This document shows, one piece after another, positions 59,595 through 64,000 of a DNA stretch of 64,000 bases. The stretch is taken from NCBI GenBank assembly GCA_963565915.1, contig OY751485.1, positions 4,650,001 to 4,714,000 of the forward strand, written 5' to 3'. How positions within the stretch are numbered: position 1 is the first letter of the stretch; each line of letters begins with the position of its first letter. The notes below the pieces were generated by a model. That model had not been told where the DNA came from. It was given only the letters and a program-made list of their open reading frames with translations, and searched no databases. A program made the translations under genes and the position numbers. Source of the stretch: Entoloma clypeatum. Lineage: Eukaryota; Basidiomycota; Agaricomycetes; Agaricales; Entolomataceae.

Positions 59595-61339
59595 ATGTCA
59601 GTGCCTCTGCAACTGGTCTCGTCTCTAGAAGCAGCGAAAGAGACGTACGTTTAGGTCATATCCCTTTTCTTCATCGTTCTGATGCCGTTTAAACAGGGTC
59701 ATACATGAGTATCTGAACATCTGGGCGACGAGTTCGTACCACCCGCTACGCCTTCTGATCCACCCACTCTCAACTTCTCTAGCATTTCTATTCTACGACC
59801 ATTTGATCACCTTGGGTGCGTTTGACCATTGGAATAATAAACGTTCTTCATGATCTTGAGCTGACCATTGAGGACAGATGTCGAGATCGATTATTTTTGG
59901 CGGCGTCCCAAACCACACGTCGCCTATTGGTTTTTCCTCAACCGTTATCTGGGACTCTTTGGAAATTCAGCGATCACTGTCTTCAATTTCATGAATTTAT
60001 CACAAGCAGTCCGTTCATCGCATCACTCTCTTTTTTTATACTCCTCTAAGCATTCCTCCACCCAGGGGTTTGGCTTGGACTTATTCCTTGTATTTCCTTT
60101 GACTCATTGTTGGAAAACATAGTTGCAAGAAATTCGACATTCTCCGGGAGTTGCTGCTTATCATTAATGCTATTGTTGTTAATGGTAAGTGTCAGTCCTT
60201 TCGGCCCTGCTGACCCGCTGTAACCTGCTCCAGTGCTCCTGACCCTGCGAACCTACGCAATATACAATCGCTCTAAGCGTGTCCTTTCCTTCATGGTCTT
60301 CAGCGGATGTTCGTTGGGTAGTGTCGCTTGGGTACGTCGTTACGGCCGTTCTGCATACCCAGCATTGAGGAGAGGCCAGTGGCTCTCATTCGTAGATGCA
60401 AATGCACCGCCTGTCCAATCTGTAGGATGTTATAGTGGTATAACGAGAGGGATGTAAGTCTGCAGCGGCCGAACCTCTTCCTTGGATGATGGCTGAAACT
60501 TCAGTATTCTTTTAGAGGCATTCGTGCGTGGATACAATTCCAGTTCTGTTACACAGACTTACAATAATATGGCAGGCTATGCTGCGGCCTGGGAAACCCT
60601 CCTTGCGTACGATACTATCATTTTTTCTCTTACCATGTTCAAGACATGGCATGGAAGACGTGACTTCGCCCGGAGTGGCATGAATATCCCTTCCCTTATT
60701 TTCAGAGATGGTCAGTTCTTTCGACTCATCCGCCAAACAATTTCGGGTTGTTCACTGAACTGGACGTCTCGCAGGTGCCCTGTATTATGCGTACGACGTT
60801 TTTTTTTTCATCATATGTACGACGTCGCTAACAGACCTTTGTCTTTCTAGAGCGATGGCGATGGCAAATCTTGCGAACATCCTGACATTTTATGTGAGCC
60901 AACCCCTTTCCCCGACAACCTATTACTAAACTATCTCCCAAAGTTCTCTGGAGTATGATGCATACTCACCCTCCGCGAATGATATTCTGATGGTAATACA
61001 CAGCCTTTCCTGAAAGGTTGCATGTCAACTTTCGCAAGCGCGTACGCACCAGCAACTTTGATACTCTGCCTCGAAATTTCCTCATCTCCCACTCATAGCA
61101 TATCCGTCACGTTGATGTCCCGACTCATGCTCAATTTGCGCGAGACGGCTGGCAGTAACAATATTCAGATTAGTCCGAGCCTTCAGACCCCACGAACCAG
61201 TCATACCGTCGAACCCAGCCCCAATTGGCATAACGATTTCAGCCATGCGGTGCTCGCTGCCAAAGGCAAAATATTCGACATCCGAAGGTTCAACTCGGAC
61301 CCGCCAATGGCAATCAGGGAAAAACCGCGGCTCGAATAA
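59595..61339 (+). CDS. DUF6533 seven-helix membrane protein, 343 aa
   Basis: Eleven exons: 59595-59644, 59697-59815, 59878-60008, 60130-60184, 60234-60331, 60380-60453, 60544-60710, 60775-60790, 60851-60893, 61004-61041, 61099-61339; total 1032 nt. The start of the protein is the DUF6533 module: LAFLFYDHLITLDVEIDYFW, then PKPHVAYWFFLNRYL. Further helices follow (LLLIINAIVVN with VLLTLRTYAIYNRSKR; WETLLAYDTIIFSLTMFKTWH; ANLANILTFY). It ends with the family hallmark SVTLMSRLMLNLRE and a polar tail. This large family is specific to agaricomycetes; the function is unknown and receptor-like topology is only suggestive. Exon 8 has 16 nt. Confidence 0.87.
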
Positions 61340-61946
61340 TCCCACATTCATTTTATTTAAACAACACATATTTAAAAACAACACATATTCCTCACGCTGC
61401 GTCGTGTAGAATGCGTGATCACGGACATTCGGATCCATAGGCCGGGGACGAGCATAGCATGCTGTATAGCATCGTAATTTATACAATGGTTCTATATGTA
61501 TTCATAGTGGCTAGTCTTCAAAGGGAAGCCCTTCACGAAACGGGATGAATAGATATACATTTGAGGTTACTACTTACATAGTCTAACAAAAGCCAGTCGC
61601 CTTGGCACTGTCGAGAGAGCGATAGAACGATTGAGCAGGCGGCCCATATAAGTTCAGAACTTTGGAATCGACATTGCAAGATCATACGGTGAGTAGTGTT
61701 TAATCAATGCTAGAAGCGCTTGTTGTCACGATTAGTATTTACGTTCGACGGTATGATGCTAGAATTCGTCTCGGTGCATCTTTGCACCGACGGTGATCCC
61801 TTGTCACGCCGCACGCGAGGTGGCGGTCAATACAGTTCACGAGCTCGATGGATGGAATCGTCCTAAGATTATAGGTGGCACTGATATAATCACAGACAGA
61901 CAGGCAAGTAACACATACGATCACATTATTTGTACACCACAAACGT
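61340..61946. other. Convergent intergenic spacer
   Basis: Between the stop codons of the DUF6533 gene and the copper ATPase gene. No gene seen; both 3' UTRs should be here. Confidence 0.5.
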
Positions 61947-64000
61947 TCAATTTCCAGTGAAGGCTTTGTAGACTTTGAGAAGCAGGGAACTACAAAGGAC
62001 GGATATAGACCTTTCAAAAGATGTCAGCAGAAGTTGGTGACTAGTTGAAGTCACTTACGACAGTGCCATTGCCAACGACGCCCAGACGGGACTAAGGCGA
62101 GTGTGGTTGAGGGGATACAAGACGCCCGCAGCGATTGGCACAGCTATGATGTTGTACACGATCGCCCAAGCCTGCTAGAAACTGAGTGCCAAGTGGAAAT
62201 CATAGAAAACAACGTTATCTTACGAAGTTGAGTTGGACTCTCTTGATTATCCGTCGAGATAGATCGCGCTAGACTTCGGAGTTCGGATGATAACAACACG
62301 AAATTCGCACTGGAAACATCACCTTCGAAAATGTCAATAAGTGATGTTGAATTGAAGATGTTTGGTTTTTCACTCACTGCCGGATCCAATTGCAATGCCA
62401 ACATCGGCTGTTGCCAATGCCTTTCGGAAAAAATTGTAAGATTCGTTGCATTGTTGGTCAACTGCTACAAAAAACGCACCGGAGCGTCATTGATTCCGTC
62501 CCCTACCATTGCTACTATTATGCGACGAGGCGGGTTCCTGGACGGCGCCCAGGACAGTTTTGAATCAACGGATCTCTTTTGCCCATCGTTTTGGAGATTG
62601 TGTATGCACTGAGCCTACCAGAGCTCATGTAAGTGCGAGTATCTTTGGGAGACCGAGGCTTACCTTCTCGTGCGGAAGGACTCCAGCTATCACGTTGGTT
62701 GTCGGGATGCCAACAGAGGCTGCGACTGCGGCGGCGGCTGTAGTACAGTTATCTCCAGACAAGAGCCACGTGTGAATCCCGTGCTGATGAAGACCAGATA
62801 CCACGGCTGATGCTTCAGGTCGCACAGAATCGGTGATGGCAAAAGCAGTTGTCAGGGGAAAAGCATCCTCATCATCCCTTTGAACGGCCATAAGCACAAT
62901 GCTTTTTCCGTCCGACTTCCAATGTTCAAGTTGCCTGCGATGATTGCTGCTAAGAAGAACACCATGTTCCTCCATCCAACGTTCGTTTCCCATGATGGTT
63001 GTGCAGCGCAAATTCGGGAAGGCCGCTTTCACGCCCTTGCCATGGGCTTCCTCAAAATTCAAACCGGTTTCCTGGACGGAGTCCTTGCAGAAGTCTCGGA
63101 TAGCGATCGCAAGTGGGTGCGTTGAAACGGACTCTAATTCACTGGCCATTCCGAGCATATATGACCGCGGCCATTATGTAGAGAGGGTCTCGAAATCGGT
63201 GACCCGCGATTCGGTCAGAGTTCCCGTTTTATCGAAGACAACAAGATCGAGAATGCCGAACTTGGCCGCAAGTCCAGAACCAACGAGCAAGGCTGTCGGT
63301 GCGGCCAAACCAATGCCACAAGGGCAAGCGACGACAAATACGGCAATCGCGAATTGTAAAGACCACACAGCTACAACAAGCTTCAAAGTCAAAGGACGAT
63401 TACAATGTGAAGCCAGAGTGAAACGTACGCCAGCCTCCAACATCGAGATCAAGATAATCTGGAGGCAGTGAGCCGCTCAGACCAAAGTCCAACCAGATAA
63501 CCCAGGTGATAATCGCTAATAATGTGATGACGGCACGAAATAACCCGTTATTTGGTCTGCGACTCTGCGCTCAATAGGAGATTTATGACTTTGCGCTTCT
63601 CTGACCACTTGAACGATTTGATCTAGCCTGTGCCGGATAAAAAAATCAGTTACGGGCAAAAAAAGAGGAAGCAACAACCTACATCGTCTTTTTGCCACGC
63701 TCGCGTGCAGAACTGGGCCCTTATTGATGGTCCCAACGAAGATTAGATTACTTGGTAATTTTTTGATAATGCGCGATTCTCCAGTCAGAGAACTTTCGTC
63801 GAAGAGGCCCTCTTGACCAGGCAATATGATTCCGTCCGCAGGAGGACTGGAGCCGGTTGGTCATCTCCAACTTCAAGATGGTCAACCGGAACCTTTGTGA
63901 TACCCCGGCCGAAGGAAGTTGGCAAGGACTTGACATCAGAGATGATTCCTATTTTCTCTAGCTCTCTGGATGCGTCCAGTCCATATACAGCAGGTGATAC
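61947..64000 (-). CDS. Copper-transporting P1B-type ATPase, CCC2/ATP7-like (5' part outside window)
   Basis: Several exons on the minus strand; the last is 61947-62010. From N to C: SSLTGES of the actuator domain (about 63775-63800), the metal-site CPC in [16 protein letters not shown] (about 63305-63340), the phosphorylation motif DKTGTLT (about 63225-63245), the P1B-specific [11 protein letters not shown] with the SEHPL-type HP (about 63110-63130), a GDN of the P-domain (about 62750), GDGINDAP (about 62488-62507) and the final membrane region ([17 protein letters not shown]). It would move copper(I) into the trans-Golgi for multicopper oxidases. N-terminal metal-binding domains, if any, lie beyond 64000. 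The CPC context (CGIGLAAP) differs slightly from the usual CALGLATP. Confidence 0.9.

Overview
The window is nuclear DNA of a filamentous basidiomycete, most likely an agaricomycete. The signs are many short introns (about 50-75 nt), an aegerolysin-type gene, a DUF6533 membrane protein, and Ty3/gypsy chromoviruses with a C-terminal chromodomain. It splits into two halves. Positions 1 to about 31,000 are a pile of nested transposable elements with no host gene. Positions about 31,700 to 64,000 are a normal gene neighbourhood with ten multi-exon or clearly supported genes plus a few doubtful ones.

Transposon half. Four relatives of one chromovirus family are present: A (1-4649, minus, runs off the left edge), B (4650-9923, minus, decayed), C (11071-17170, minus, complete) and G (21971-28042, plus, complete length but with stop codons). 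C has identical 434-bp LTRs, a GGGCC target duplication and open gag and pol, so it is very young. A is inserted in B, and B in an older plus-strand gypsy fragment (E). C sits inside an hAT-like non-autonomous DNA element (10610-19249) that itself interrupts the reverse transcriptase of another gypsy relic (D). G sits inside the zinc-binding domain of a Copia integrase (F, 20949-30754). The chromovirus family shows a self-priming signature: the primer-binding site is complementary to a 10-nt sequence in its own LTR, placed where transcription should start, about 30 nt from a TATA-like box. Gag and pol overlap in the -1 frame, with a small perfect hairpin at the end of gag.

Gene half. In order: an aegerolysin-like gene (minus), an unrecognised 182-aa ORF (plus), a 1483-aa RhoGAP protein (minus), a mitochondrial SLC25 carrier (minus), a short secreted peptide precursor (plus), a carboxymuconolactone decarboxylase-family protein (minus), a GCP5/6-like gamma-tubulin complex component (minus), a small membrane protein with a BRI3/LITAF-like tail (minus), a type I arginine methyltransferase of PRMT1/Hmt1 type (plus), an F-box protein (minus), the RNase P/MRP subunit Rpp21/Rpr2 (plus), a DUF6533 seven-helix membrane protein (plus), and a CCC2-like copper ATPase (minus, cut by the right edge). 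I rebuilt the exon-intron structures by reading frame and splice sites. For every complete multi-exon model except the F-box gene, exon lengths sum to a multiple of three and the joined protein matches its family. Several models need tiny exons (7, 12, 16 nt) or GC-AG introns. The F-box gene has one apparent single-base frameshift in a homopolymer. Two gene pairs are divergent with short shared promoters (51120/51344 and 55513/55658). No functional link among these housekeeping genes is evident.
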